NCBI GenBank assembly: GCA_021816925.1
Contig: JAKAWQ010000001.1
Coordinates: forward strand, 1-64,000
Direction: 5' to 3'
Source: Pseudomonadota bacterium
GTDB taxonomy: Bacteria; Pseudomonadota; Alphaproteobacteria; Acetobacterales; Acetobacteraceae
Length of the DNA stretch: 64,000 nucleotides
The notes beneath the pieces were generated by a model. It saw nothing but the letters and a program-made list of their open reading frames with translations. It searched no databases and was not told the DNA's origin. The translations under genes and the position numbers were made by a program. Shown here piece by piece: positions 27,957-36,651 of the stretch (position 1 is its first letter; each line of letters begins with the position of its first letter).

Positions 27957-28172
27957 TCAAGGCCGGGAGGGCGGAGTGGCGATCGGGGCGCAGTTGGTGC
28001 GTCCGGAGGCCACGCAGTCCTGGATCGCTGCCATGTGCGAGAGCGCGCCCCAGAGGAAGAGGCCACCCGCGACGAGGACCACGATCACGACCAATGCGAG
28101 GAGGGCCGTGCGACGCGACCCGTCGGGCTCGCGCCCATCTGGCACCGGCAGATCCGGCTCTCCGCGCGGCAT
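27957..28172 (-). CDS. Small single-pass membrane protein
   Basis: A 71-residue protein: a hydrophilic Pro/Arg-rich N-terminus, one strong transmembrane helix (LLALVVIVVLVAGGLFLWGAL) and a short tail with DCVASGRTNCAPI. The tail, with two Cys, probably lies in the periplasm. Small proteins of this design with DC..SGRTNC tails occur in related genomes; no function is known to me. The ATG at 28172 follows a purine-rich stretch with GGAGGGAAGGGAGG, so initiation here is well supported. Confidence 0.75.
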   Translation of the reverse strand: MPRGEPDLPVPDGREPDGSRRTALLALVVIVVLVAGGLFLWGALSHMAAIQDCVASGRTNCAPIATPPSRP

Positions 28173-28276
28173 TTTCCTCCCTTCCCTCCCCGCCAGTGCC
28201 AACCCCACTCAAGAATCGTCACCCGCCCCGCTGTGCCGGCATCGAACCCAAGCGCCGCTTTGCGGTCGCCGTGCCA

Positions 28277-29260
28277 TCAGCAGAGCCTACCATCCGACGC
28301 TACATTGGCATCCGCAGCCATCTCTTCCACGACCTCCTCCTCGATCGCGGCGAGCAGCCGGGCCGGCAAATACCGCGGCACACCTTCGCCGATGAAGACG
28401 AGCCGCGTGCGCCGATCCTCGCCCGGCCAGGCCGGCAGCCATTGCGGCGGCTCGAAGACGTGCTGAACCCCGTGGATCAGCGCCGGCTGCCCCGGCATTT
28501 CCACGACATCGACGAGCCCCTTCACGCGCAAGAGCCGCCGTCCGCAATGCTCTGTCAGTGCCTGGAGCAGCAGGATCAGCGCGAGTGCCGGCACCGGGCG
28601 CTCACGGATCAGCACCCCGCTCGTGATCCCGCTGCCGTGCACTGCAACCGGCGGCCCAGCAGGCGAAGCGGGGAGAGGGGAGGCCGAGAACAGCGCCGCC
28701 GGGGCGATGGCGCCCCTGACCGCAGTCATTCGTTCCGCATCCGGATTGAGCGTGTCGAGCGCCACGTCAAGGCCGGCAATATCAGGCGCGAGATCCGTCT
28801 TGGTGATCAGCAGCCGGTCCGCGAGCGCAACCTGGCGCCGCGCCTCCGGATGGCGGGCCAGGTTCGCTTCGCCGGCCCGCGCGTCGACCAGCGTGAGAGT
28901 GCCATGCAGGACATGCCCGGCGCGGATCGTCGGATCAGTAAGCAGGCTGTGGAGGATCGGTGCCGGATCAGCAAGGCCCGAGGTCTCGATCAGTACGCGC
29001 TCATATCGCCCCGCACCGCGTCGGGCGAGTTCGGAGAATGTGCGGCCGAGATCGCTCGAAACCCGGCAGCAGAGGCAGCCCGTGGCAAGCTCGAGCAGGC
29101 TTTCGTCCGCAGAGGCAATCAGATCGTGGTCGAGCCCGATCTCGCCCCATTCGTTGACGATCACGGCCGAGCGCGCGAACGCCGGGTCGGCGAGGATGCG
29201 CCGGATCAGCGTGGTCTTGCCGCTGCCGAGGAAACCCGTGACGAGCAGGACCGGAATCAT
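28277..29260 (-). CDS. CobW/COG0523-family GTPase
   Basis: A 327-residue G3E-family GTPase: P-loop GFLGSGKTT (residues 9-17), metal site GCLCCRV (CxCC, C62-C65), and the GTP specificity TKTD. The C-terminal CobW_C domain runs from about 230 (VKGLVDVVEMPGQPALIHGVQ). These proteins load metals such as zinc or cobalt into client enzymes. ATG 29260 overlaps the upstream gene's TGA (ATGA), and that gene overlaps the hydantoinase, so it is the last member of a tightly coupled trio. The obvious client by position is the metallo-hydantoinase (inference). Confidence 0.9.
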   Translation of the reverse strand: MIPVLLVTGFLGSGKTTLIRRILADPAFARSAVIVNEWGEIGLDHDLIASADESLLELATGCLCCRVSSDLGRTFSELARRGAGRYERVLIETSGLADPAPILHSLLTDPTIRAGHVLHGTLTLVDARAGEANLARHPEARRQVALADRLLITKTDLAPDIAGLDVALDTLNPDAERMTAVRGAIAPAALFSASPLPASPAGPPVAVHGSGITSGVLIRERPVPALALILLLQALTEHCGRRLLRVKGLVDVVEMPGQPALIHGVQHVFEPPQWLPAWPGEDRRTRLVFIGEGVPRYLPARLLAAIEEEVVEEMAADANVASDGRLC

Positions 29261-29571
29261 GGAGACCGGCTCCACTCCGGTTCGACGACATCGAGCCCGG
29301 GGCCCGGCGTATCGGCTCCGAGCGCGTCGCGCACGCCGCCGAGCAGACCAGTGATCGAAGTGCAGGCGGCCGGCGGCCGGCCGGCCGCCGCGCGCTCCGC
29401 CGTCTGCAAAAGCCACCGCGCCGGCCGCTGCTCAGGCGCGGCCCGACCGACCGTGCAGGAGAGACCCCCAGCGCTGACGCAAAGCCCGCTCTCGCCCGGC
29501 ACGACGCGGCCCGGAATCCCCCACACGGCCAGGCAATCGGTGAGCAGATTGGCGAGTTCGGCGTCGGTCAC
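29257..29571 (-). CDS. Unknown 104-aa protein between hydantoinase and CobW GTPase
   Basis: I recognise no family. The start is GTG at 29571, overlapping the hydantoinase stop as GTGA, and its own TGA overlaps the CobW ATG as ATGA. It has an amphipathic helix (AELANLLTDCLAVWGI), a beta-rich middle with SGLCVSAGGLSCTVG, and a Pro-rich tail. There is no signal or membrane segment. Three scattered Cys and few His make it a weak candidate for metal transfer. Tight coupling on both sides strongly supports that it is translated. Confidence 0.75.
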   Translation of the reverse strand: MTDAELANLLTDCLAVWGIPGRVVPGESGLCVSAGGLSCTVGRAAPEQRPARWLLQTAERAAAGRPPAACTSITGLLGGVRDALGADTPGPGLDVVEPEWSRSP

Positions 29572-30992
29572 GGCAAAGGTCCCGCGCGCACGGCATCGGG
29601 AATGTGCCGGGGAAGCCAAAGTCCGTCGGCAGCGCCGGCATGCAGCATACCATCCGCCATCGCGATCTTGCCGCGCAGGATCGTCATCACCGGCCAGGCT
29701 GAAACCGCGCGGCCCTCCCAGGGTGAATAATCCGCCTCGTGCAGTTGCGCAGCGCGGAGGATGCGCGGCACCGGGTCGAGCACGCAGAGGTCGGCATCCG
29801 ATCCCACCGCGATTGCCCCCTTGCGCGGATAAAGCCCCATCAGCCGAGCTGCGTTCGTCGAGACGAGATCGACAAAGCGCTGCAGCGTATAGCCCTGCCG
29901 CGTCACCATCTCGGTGTACATCAGCGCCACCCGCGGCTCGACCCCGGCGTTGCCGCCGGTGGTGTCGTCGATCCTGCGTCCCTGTGTCTTCCGTGCAAGC
30001 GTGCAGCAGATTTCGTCGGTGGCGATGCTGCTGATCGTCCCGTCCCGCGTTCCCTCCCAAAGCGCCGCCTGGTCGGCCGGGGATTTGAGCGATGGGTAGG
30101 TGTGATAGATCTGCCCGTTCGGCCGCTGATAATCCGCGCTCGAACAGAGCATGTACTGATGCAGGGTCTCGCCGTAGATCGGCAGGCCCCGGCCGCGCGC
30201 CTCGCGGATCGCGGCAACGCCGCTCGCCGCACTCACATGCATCATGTAGAGCGCCGTTCCGGGTACCCTCTCCGCCAGGCGGATCACACGCCGGAACGAA
30301 AGATCCTCTGAGAGCGTGTTGTGCACCTCCGCCATGTTCTCGAAACCGGCGCGGCCCTCACGGATCAGCTTCCCATACATATGCATGACGATATCATTGT
30401 CCTCGGCGTGGATCACGCCAAGCCCGCCAGCCTCGGCCAGCACCTGGAAAACCTCCTGGATATCGCCGAACTTCACCATTCGGCCGCGCCGCGAAGGCGT
30501 GATGTCGGTGGTGAAGATCTTCACCGTCGCATGGCCGGCCTGGATGGCCTCGGCAAGCTCACCCGGAATCTCCGGAGGCAGGTCGCCCTCCACCATGATG
30601 TGCCACGCGTAGTCGCAATGGCAGGCGCCGTGCCACTCGGCGCGCCGTGCCTCGATCGCACCAGCGATCGTCTGCCCGTGCGTCCAGCGCACGAAGTCGA
30701 TGATGGTGGTGGTGCCGCCGAAGAGCGCGGCCCGGCTGACGGCGGCCGGCGGATCCGAGAGGCCCCAGCTTCCGTCCGGGTTGGGGAGCGGCCAGGAACA
30801 ATGCACGTGCGGATCGATGCCGCCCGGGATGACGATCTTTCCCCCCGCGTCGATCAGCCGCGTCCCCTCCCCCACCGCAAGTGCGCCCGGCGCCGCAAGC
30901 GCCGCGATCCTTCCTTCGTTCACGCCGATATCGGCGGCGATCACGCCCGCCGGCGTGACCACTTGGCCCGATCGCAACACCAGCGTCAGCAT
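29568..30992 (-). CDS. Dihydropyrimidinase/hydantoinase-type amidohydrolase
   Basis: A 474-residue cyclic-amide hydrolase. Metal ligands are HVH (residues 62-64), the carboxylated Lys K158 in TVKIFTTD, the His in GVIHAEDND and YMMHVSAASG, and the Asp in SSIATDEICC. Family enzymes open dihydropyrimidines, hydantoins or allantoin; the exact substrate is not determined. It begins an operon with a small unknown gene and a CobW-type GTPase, joined by 4-bp overlaps. A FAD-dependent oxidase gene is divergent from it. No carbamoylase (HyuC type) is nearby. Confidence 0.9.
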   Translation of the reverse strand: MLTLVLRSGQVVTPAGVIAADIGVNEGRIAALAAPGALAVGEGTRLIDAGGKIVIPGGIDPHVHCSWPLPNPDGSWGLSDPPAAVSRAALFGGTTTIIDFVRWTHGQTIAGAIEARRAEWHGACHCDYAWHIMVEGDLPPEIPGELAEAIQAGHATVKIFTTDITPSRRGRMVKFGDIQEVFQVLAEAGGLGVIHAEDNDIVMHMYGKLIREGRAGFENMAEVHNTLSEDLSFRRVIRLAERVPGTALYMMHVSAASGVAAIREARGRGLPIYGETLHQYMLCSSADYQRPNGQIYHTYPSLKSPADQAALWEGTRDGTISSIATDEICCTLARKTQGRRIDDTTGGNAGVEPRVALMYTEMVTRQGYTLQRFVDLVSTNAARLMGLYPRKGAIAVGSDADLCVLDPVPRILRAAQLHEADYSPWEGRAVSAWPVMTILRGKIAMADGMLHAGAADGLWLPRHIPDAVRAGPLP

Positions 30993-31089
30993 CCTTGTCT
31001 CCCGGCTCTCTCGCCATGCTGGCAGCTTTCGCCCAGCCCGTCATGGCGCCGGGTTGCGGGCTCCGTCAGCATCGGGGAAGCTTGGTGCA

Positions 31090-32211
31090 ATGGAAACCGA
31101 GACCTTCGATGCCATCATCGTCGGCGCCGGCATGGCCGGCGCGACAGTCGCCGGACACCTCGCGCCCGAGCGCCGTGTGGCGCTCGTCGAGGCCGAGGAG
31201 GCCGCCGGCTACCACGCCACCGGCCGCTCGGCCGCGATGTACATCCTCAATTACGGCCCGCCTGATGTCCGCGCGCTCACCGGGTTCTCTCGCGATTTCT
31301 TCGATCTCCCGCCACCGGGCTTCACCGACCATCCCCTGATGCGACGCCGCCCGGTCGTCTTTCTCGCCCCCCAAGAGCAGCGTGCCGCACTCGATCGGAT
31401 GCTTTCCGACGTTCCGGGCCTCCGTCCGATCACGATCGCCGAGGTCGCGGACATGGTTCCGGCGCTCAGGCCCGATTACGCCCTCGCCGCAGCAATCGAG
31501 GAGGATGACTTCGACATCGACGTCGCCGCCCTCCATCAGGGCTTCCTTGCCATGCTCCGCGCGCATCGCGGTGTGTTGGCGCTGCGCAGCCGCGCCGCCC
31601 GGATTGTGCGCCGGGCGGGCTCCTGGCATGTGGATACGGCCAGCGGCGCCGTCTTCCGCGCCACCGTCCTCGTTAACGCAGCCGGCGCCTGGGGTGATGA
31701 GGTGGCGCGTATCGCCGACGTCGCCCCTCTCGGCCTCACGCCTTGCCGGCGCACCGGTGTGATCATCGATCCCGCGCCCTTCGTCCCGGCGGACTGGCCG
31801 CTCGTGAACGACGTCGGCCAAAGCTGGTACGCGCGCCCCGAAGCGCGCACGCGGCTGATGGTCTCACCGGCCGACGAGACACCGATGGACCCGCAGGACG
31901 TGCAGCCGGACGAGCTCGACATTGCGCTCGCCATCGACCGGATGCAGCAGGCGCTCGCGATCCCGGTCCGGCGCGTCGAGCGGAGTTGGGCGGGCCTGCG
32001 GACCTTCACCCCCGACCGCAGCCTCGCCATCGGCTGGGACCGCACCGCCGAGGGCTTCTTCTGGTGCGTCGGCCAGGGCGGCTACGGCATTCAGACCGCA
32101 CCAGCCGCCGGCCGCTTGGTCGCCGACCTGATCGCCGGCCGTGATCCCCGCCCCGCCTCGCACGTCCTGGAGGCGATCGACCCGCGGCGTTTCACAAGCA
32201 TAGCCAATTGA
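31090..32211 (+). CDS. FAD-dependent oxidoreductase (D-amino-acid-oxidase fold)
   Basis: A 373-residue DAO-family enzyme. The N-terminal FAD loop is AIIVGAGMAGATVAGHLA, followed by the family pattern YHATGRSAAMY. The middle holds LVNAAGAWGDEVARIA, and the C-terminal FAD contact is SWAGLRTFTPDRSLAIGWD with FFWCVGQGGYGIQTAPA. The group includes amino-acid and sarcosine-like oxidases; the substrate is unknown. It diverges from the hydantoinase, so a D-amino acid or N-carbamoyl derivative is possible but unproven. The ATG at 31090 fits the family N-terminus. Confidence 0.9.
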   Translation: METETFDAIIVGAGMAGATVAGHLAPERRVALVEAEEAAGYHATGRSAAMYILNYGPPDVRALTGFSRDFFDLPPPGFTDHPLMRRRPVVFLAPQEQRAALDRMLSDVPGLRPITIAEVADMVPALRPDYALAAAIEEDDFDIDVAALHQGFLAMLRAHRGVLALRSRAARIVRRAGSWHVDTASGAVFRATVLVNAAGAWGDEVARIADVAPLGLTPCRRTGVIIDPAPFVPADWPLVNDVGQSWYARPEARTRLMVSPADETPMDPQDVQPDELDIALAIDRMQQALAIPVRRVERSWAGLRTFTPDRSLAIGWDRTAEGFFWCVGQGGYGIQTAPAAGRLVADLIAGRDPRPASHVLEAIDPRRFTSIAN

Positions 32212-32251
32212 ACCGTCGCCATCGCATGGGCGTGCTGGCCCAGGGAGTTAT

Positions 32252-32264
32252 TTGACTTCGTCAA
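32252..32264. promoter_or_regulatory. Palindrome TTGAC-ttc-GTCAA, likely MarR-type operator
   Basis: A perfect 5-3-5 inverted repeat ends 8 bp before the ATG of the MarR-GNAT gene. Short palindromes with TTGAC half-sites are typical for MarR family operators, so autorepression is the simplest reading. The palindrome is seen; its use is inference. Confidence 0.6.
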
Positions 32265-32272
32265 GTATTCGC

Positions 32273-33238
32273 ATGACAAAGGCATGGAACCGACCGTGCG
32301 AGCGGCCCGTGGATGTCCCAAGCCTTGCCGGGCGCGCCGCAGCGGTGCGTCGCTTCAACCGCTTTTACACGCAGAAGATCGGCGTGCTCGAGGAAGGCCT
32401 CCTGCAAAGCCGGTTCTCGCTCACGGAGGTTCGCGTTCTCTACGAGCTCGCCCATCGCGATCGGCCGACCGCTTCTGCGCTTGCCCGGGAACTCGGGCTC
32501 GACCAGGGCTATCTCTCCCGCATTCTCTCCCGCTTCGAGCGCTGCGGACTTGTTTCCCGCGCGGCCTCCGATACCGACGGACGACAGACCCATCTTTCGC
32601 TGACCGCATCAGGCCTCGCCACCTTCGCGCCCCTCGAACGGGCCACCGACGAGTCCGTCGCGACCATGCTCAGCGGCCTCTCCGAGCCCGACCAGGTCCA
32701 CCTCCTCGCCGCCATGGCGCGGATCGAGGCCCTGCTCGGCGCTCCTGCCGAGCCAGCCGCGCCGTTCCTCCTGCGCAGCCCTCGCCCCGGCGATTACGGC
32801 TGGGTGGTGCATCGCCAGGGTGCTCTCTACGCCTCCGAATACGGCTGGGATGAAACCTTCGAGGCCCTGGTTGCAGAAATCGTCGCCAAATTCGTCAGGA
32901 ACTTCGATCCCCATGGCGAGGGCTGCTGGCTCGCCGAGCGCTCCGGGCGGGTGGTCGGCTCCGTCTTTCTTGTCCGTGATTCCAAGACGGTCGGGAAGCT
33001 CCGCCTTCTCTACGTGGAACCCGAAGCCCGGGGCCTCGGCATCGGCCAACGCCTCGTCGCCGAGTGCATCGCCGGCGCCCGCCGCGCCGGCTACGCGCGG
33101 CTCACCCTCTGGACCAACGACGTGCTGGTGTCCGCGCGGCGCATCTACGAGGCGGCCGGATTCCGCTTGGTGCGGGAAGAAAAGCACCACTCCTTCGGCA
33201 AAGATCTCATTGGCCAGTTCTGGGAGCTGCCCTTGTGA
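32273..33238 (+). CDS. MarR-family regulator fused to GNAT acetyltransferase
   Basis: A 321-residue fusion. Residues about 18-150 are a MarR winged helix: FNRFYTQKIGVLEEGLLQSRFSLTEVRVLYEL, then the recognition segment LARELGLDQGYLSRILSRFE and the wing with DTDGRQTHLSL. Residues about 160-321 are a GNAT enzyme with LLYVEPEARGLGIGQRLVAE (acetyl-CoA loop) and SARRIYEAAGFRLVREEKHHSF. MarR-GNAT fusions are a known but unstudied class. A 5-3-5 palindrome just upstream suggests autoregulation. ATG 32273 is the natural start; the short frame before it overlaps the palindrome. Confidence 0.92.
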   Translation: MTKAWNRPCERPVDVPSLAGRAAAVRRFNRFYTQKIGVLEEGLLQSRFSLTEVRVLYELAHRDRPTASALARELGLDQGYLSRILSRFERCGLVSRAASDTDGRQTHLSLTASGLATFAPLERATDESVATMLSGLSEPDQVHLLAAMARIEALLGAPAEPAAPFLLRSPRPGDYGWVVHRQGALYASEYGWDETFEALVAEIVAKFVRNFDPHGEGCWLAERSGRVVGSVFLVRDSKTVGKLRLLYVEPEARGLGIGQRLVAECIAGARRAGYARLTLWTNDVLVSARRIYEAAGFRLVREEKHHSFGKDLIGQFWELPL

Positions 33239-33627
33239 GCGAGCACTCTCGTGGTCCTCGACGGGCAGGCTGCGGCGCCGCAGCGAGAGCGACGGCAGGT
33301 TCCCGGTCCGCCGCTTCCTGCTCTCGGTTTCCCGACCGTGCGGGACTGGACGTTCGGCGTCGAATCGGGAGCGAGGTCACGACACCGCGCAGGAAGCCGT
33401 CTGCGGGACGACGCAGGACATGAGCGGACCAGGCGAGCCGGAAGCCGTTTGCGCCCGTAGGCGCGATCGGAACCGGTGTTGCGGCCATCGCCTTCAATTG
33501 CCCGATGCCCCGTCAATCCGTTGTGGACCGCAATCGGCCCTCGTTTCAGCCGGCCCCCGCTCGCCGATTGCCTGCACCGCAAGCGACACCGCGGCTACAC
33601 ACACTCGGAATTATCCAGGATTAACCG
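33239..33627. other. Intergenic stretch, no gene recognised
   Basis: This 389-bp stretch between the MarR-GNAT gene and NAD kinase (convergent) shows short open frames on both strands, but none with a recognised motif or convincing start. No tRNA, strong terminator or repeat was seen. Confidence 0.4.
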
Positions 33628-34434
33628 TCAAACCGTGAACTGCTCGGCGATGATGCGCTCCGAAAGGGCCTGATCCGGATCGAACAAGACGGTCACTGAG
33701 AGGGATCGATCCTCGTGCACCAGAACGCGCACCACGTCACGCACTTCCGTAAAGTCCGCAACCGCCGCCACTGGCCGCTTGTCGGCTTCCAGCACTTCAA
33801 ACAGCACCTCGGCAGTGCTCGGCAGAAGAGCCCCTCGCCAACGCCGCGGCCGGAATGCACTGATCGGCGTCAGCGGAAGTAGGTTCGCGGAAAGCGGCAC
33901 GATCGGCCCGTGTGCGGAAAGATTATACGCCGTTGATCCGGCGGGCGTGGCGATCAAAACCCCGTCGCACATCAGCTCCGCAAGGCGCACCCGGCCATCA
34001 ACGGAAATGCGAATCTTCGCGCCCTGGCGCAATTGCCGGAGCAAGCTCACTTCATTGAATGCCAGCGCCTCGACAACTTGACGATCGGCGGTTAGGGCGC
34101 GCATGCAAAGCGGGTAGAGGACGGTCGTTTGCGCTACCGCCAGGCGATTGGGCAGACCGGACTCCTTATAGCCGTTCATCAGGAACCCGACCGAGCCGCA
34201 ATTCATTCCGTAAACCGGAATGCCGCGGCTCAGCATGCCGTGCAGGGTCTCGAGCATGAAGCCATCCCCGCCGAGCGCGACCACGACTTTGGCCTGTTCC
34301 AGAGAACACGAACCGTAGCGCGAGATGAGTCGATCACGACTCTTCTGCGCCAACGGGGTCGGCGACGCGACAAAGGCGATCTGCCGCACCGTCCGATTCT
34401 GCGGTCGGTCGGGCGCCGCCGCGCCCTTGTTCAT
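33628..34434 (-). CDS. nadK: NAD kinase
   Basis: A 268-residue enzyme that phosphorylates NAD to NADP with ATP or polyphosphate in the cytoplasm. The catalytic GGDG motif is at residues 55-58 ([11 protein letters not shown]). It is followed by [13 protein letters not shown], the conserved FNEVSL segment and the C-terminal glycine-rich [18 protein letters not shown]. The length fits the short bacterial form. ATG 34434 is used, although no strong ribosome-binding site is apparent. It is on the same strand as the nitrilase-family gene, 20 bp downstream of it. Confidence 0.94.
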   Translation of the reverse strand: MNKGAAAPDRPQNRTVRQIAFVASPTPLAQKSRDRLISRYGSCSLEQAKVVVALGGDGFMLETLHGMLSRGIPVYGMNCGSVGFLMNGYKESGLPNRLAVAQTTVLYPLCMRALTADRQVVEALAFNEVSLLRQLRQGAKIRISVDGRVRLAELMCDGVLIATPAGSTAYNLSAHGPIVPLSANLLPLTPISAFRPRRWRGALLPSTAEVLFEVLEADKRPVAAVADFTEVRDVVRVLVHEDRSLSVTVLFDPDQALSERIIAEQFTV

Positions 34435-34454
34435 GCGCGGCGCGACACGGCCGC

Positions 34455-35291
34455 TCAGACGAGCCGACGGTGGGCGAGAACCGGCATGTCACGCCGCACG
34501 CGCTCGGTCACCGCCTGGTCAATGCGCGCCGACGCCCAACCGATACCGTCAGAGGCTTTTGCCACCACGTGCCCCCATGGATCGCACAAAAGCGAGTGAC
34601 CGTAGGTCCAACGCGGCTCGCCGCCGGCGTCGAGATGCTTGCCGTAGCACGCCGGGGCAGCGAACCAGCACTGCGTCTCGATCGCTCGCGCGCGGAGAAG
34701 CACCTCCCAATGATCCTTTCCCGTCTCGCGGGTAAAGGCGGCCGGCAGGAAAATCAGCTCCGCGCCGGCTCGCCGAAGTGCCAGAAAAAGTTCAGCGAAG
34801 CGAAGATCGTAACAGATTGCCAATCCGATCCGCACGCCGTTGGCTTCGCATGTCACCACCTCGTTCCCGGCGCCAAACGTCGCGCTCTCGCGATAGCCCG
34901 TGCCGTCGGGAGCCGTGATGTCGAACAGATGGATCTTGCGATAGCGCGCGATTTCCTGCCCTTCCGGGTTGAACACCACCGTTGTGTTGAAAAGCTTGTC
35001 GCCCGCCCTTTCGCCGATCGAACCTCCATGCACGTGGATGCGCCTGTCGCGCGCAACCCCGCGAAGGAACTCAAAGGCCGGCCCCCCGGGCTCGTTCGAG
35101 CCCGGGGGCGGGAGGGGTTCCGCCTGATCGAACTTCGTTGCGCGATCACCACCAAGGCATGTCCAGATTTCCGGCAGTCCGAGCATGTCCGGTCGATCGA
35201 AAGCAAGTGCGCCGTCGATCAGTCGCCTGGCCTGGACGATATTGGCCGCCTTGTCGTGGCCGGGGCTCATCTGCACCACGCTCACACGCAT
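34455..35291 (-). CDS. Carbon-nitrogen hydrolase (nitrilase superfamily, Nit-like)
   Basis: A 278-residue amidase with the nitrilase catalytic triad: E41 (LPEIWT), K119 (YRKIHLFD) and C160 ([12 protein letters not shown]). The CYDLRF motif and overall length are typical of the Nit1/Nit2 branch, whose members act on deaminated glutathione or omega-amides, so a metabolite-repair role is likely. ATG 35291 has GGAGG upstream. It is followed closely by nadK and preceded, 74 bp away, by the YkoP-like gene on the same strand. Confidence 0.92.
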   Translation of the reverse strand: MRVSVVQMSPGHDKAANIVQARRLIDGALAFDRPDMLGLPEIWTCLGGDRATKFDQAEPLPPPGSNEPGGPAFEFLRGVARDRRIHVHGGSIGERAGDKLFNTTVVFNPEGQEIARYRKIHLFDITAPDGTGYRESATFGAGNEVVTCEANGVRIGLAICYDLRFAELFLALRRAGAELIFLPAAFTRETGKDHWEVLLRARAIETQCWFAAPACYGKHLDAGGEPRWTYGHSLLCDPWGHVVAKASDGIGWASARIDQAVTERVRRDMPVLAHRRLV

Positions 35292-35365
35292 CGCCTGTCC
35301 TCCAGTCCTACACCTGTTGCACCGAGGGTTCCCTATCCATAATCCGGTTCCGGATCGGTGCAAGA

Positions 35366-36067
35366 TCATAGTCCGTGCCCGCCCTCGGATGGGTTGGGAC
35401 GCGCGGGCAGAAAGCGGGCGAGCAGGGCGGGGCGGGAAACCCAGATCTCCTGGCGCGACCGGAAAAACCCGTGGCTGCTCAGCGCTCCCGGGTTAAACGT
35501 CCGCAGCATGCCCCAGAGGAGGAAATCCTGCATGAGGTCGTGCACCCGGTGCGCGATCGTCCGGTCAGGAGCGAAGAGATCCAGCCCGAACTCCTCGATC
35601 AGACGTCGCTGATGACTCGCATCGAAGGCGCCCGCGAAGGCCCAGCGGGCGAACACCGCCCTGAGATCCTGCCACGGCGCATCGCTCTCCAGTGCCGCTG
35701 CCAGGAGTGAAAACGACTGCCGCAAGCGCCGATAGGTCTCCACCGCCCAGGCAAGGTCGGGCCCGTCGCGGGCAAAAGCTGGCATATGTTCGCTCAAGAA
35801 ATGCAGCTCACCTACCGGATCCCCGGGAGCGATAGCCGTGCCGTCCGAAAGCAAAAGACGCCGCCAGGCGCGCTCGTGCGACAGCCTGAGGACGCAGGAC
35901 GGATCATCGGAGAACTCCTTGATGCCGTAACCCCGCCGGAGACTGGAATCAAGCTGACGAACCAGCATCGCGACGGGATCGAACGATCGTTCCCGGGCCG
36001 CCGGGGAAAGCGTGAGCCTCTCCCGTTCCCTGGCAGTCGCGGCGGCCGGGCCGTCCTTTGGAACCAC
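35366..36067 (-). CDS. YkoP-like conserved hypothetical protein
   Basis: A 233-residue protein of unclear function. The region around LRRGYGIKEFSDDPSCVLRLS and LSDGTAIAPGDPVGELHFLSEHMP resembles the N-terminal part of YkoP-type proteins, with a helical C-terminus (LAWAVETYRRLRQSFSLLAAAL and onward). I see no catalytic motif, signal peptide or membrane helix. The GTG at 36067 has GAGG seven bases upstream and is preferred; the ATG at 35968 lies nearer the conserved core but lacks such a site. It is the last host gene before the tRNA-Thr element. Confidence 0.6.
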   Translation of the reverse strand: MVPKDGPAAATARERERLTLSPAARERSFDPVAMLVRQLDSSLRRGYGIKEFSDDPSCVLRLSHERAWRRLLLSDGTAIAPGDPVGELHFLSEHMPAFARDGPDLAWAVETYRRLRQSFSLLAAALESDAPWQDLRAVFARWAFAGAFDASHQRRLIEEFGLDLFAPDRTIAHRVHDLMQDFLLWGMLRTFNPGALSSHGFFRSRQEIWVSRPALLARFLPARPNPSEGGHGL

Positions 36068-36454
36068 GATCCGCCTCGGCTGATGTCACGCAAGAGGTAG
36101 AGCATAGACCAAAGCATGCCTGTTGCGGACAACCAGCGCCCGCCCTGCTGGAGACAGCTGAGCCGGGCGCCGCCGTGCCGCGACGCCAAACGATCCGTCG
36201 GTTGGCATGATGGCTGCGGTAGCCCTGCCGCCGTCTCGCGCTCTGCCCCGGAGCCGTTCCGTGCGGACCGCCGGCGGCACGGCCTCGAGCGCTCGCGGAT
36301 TGGGAGGGTCTCCCTTTCCGCGCCGTATCGCGGCAGCATCTCCGGGATGGGCGCGGCCCTGCTGTGCCTGGACCTTACCCGCCTCGGTGCGGCCGCGATT
36401 CGGCGCATCCTGTCGAGCGCGCCGCGGGATAGCCTCTAAGCAGTTGACTTGGTC
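36068..36454. other. Host sequence left of the integrated element, no gene recognised
   Basis: Before integration this stretch lay directly downstream of the tRNA-Thr gene now at 47163-47234. Short high-GC open frames exist on both strands, but none shows a family motif. I see no RNA gene in it. Confidence 0.4.
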
Positions 36455-36499
36455 GGTGCCGACGCTCGGACTTGAACCGAGGACCTACTGATTACGAAT
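36455..36499. other. attL: 45-bp copy of the tRNA-Thr 3' portion
   Basis: This sequence is identical to 47161-47205. It spans from CC of the tRNA CCA end to the anticodon loop. The sequence then departs (tttgatgtcc versus cagttgctct), so no complete tRNA exists here. The endpoint in the anticodon loop is a common crossover position for tyrosine integrases. Confidence 0.93.
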
Positions 36500-36505
36500 T
36501 TGATG

Positions 36506-36636
36506 TCCTAGATCGGTTAGGTTTTCCGCACGCCCTATAGTCATTGATTTACCAGCATATCTCACCATATTCTGTTGCACTCGGTTTCCACGGATTGCCC
36601 AAGTGGTGATTCCTTGGTGATTCCTAGACCGGTTAG
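36506..36636. repeat. Repeated motifs inside attL side, probable integrase arm sites
   Basis: tcctagatcggttag (36506-36520) recurs as tcctagaccggttag (36622-36636). The 11-mer tggtgattcct occurs in tandem at 36604-36614 and 36615-36625, and again in the same orientation near the other end at 47102-47112, followed there also by aga. Repeated short sites beside att cores are typical binding sites for integrase arms or excisionase; this use is inference. Confidence 0.6.
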
Positions 36637-36651
36637 AGGGCAGAGGCGAGC

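Noticed and set aside
33207-33582. Possible minus-strand genes in the MarR-GNAT/nadK gap
   Set aside because: The frames are short and Arg/Pro-rich, overlap the end of the MarR-GNAT gene and lack a start site or motif.
36455-36530. Second tRNA gene at the left island end
   Set aside because: Only the 3' 45 bases match; the 5' half cannot pair to form acceptor, D or full anticodon stems. It is an att repeat.
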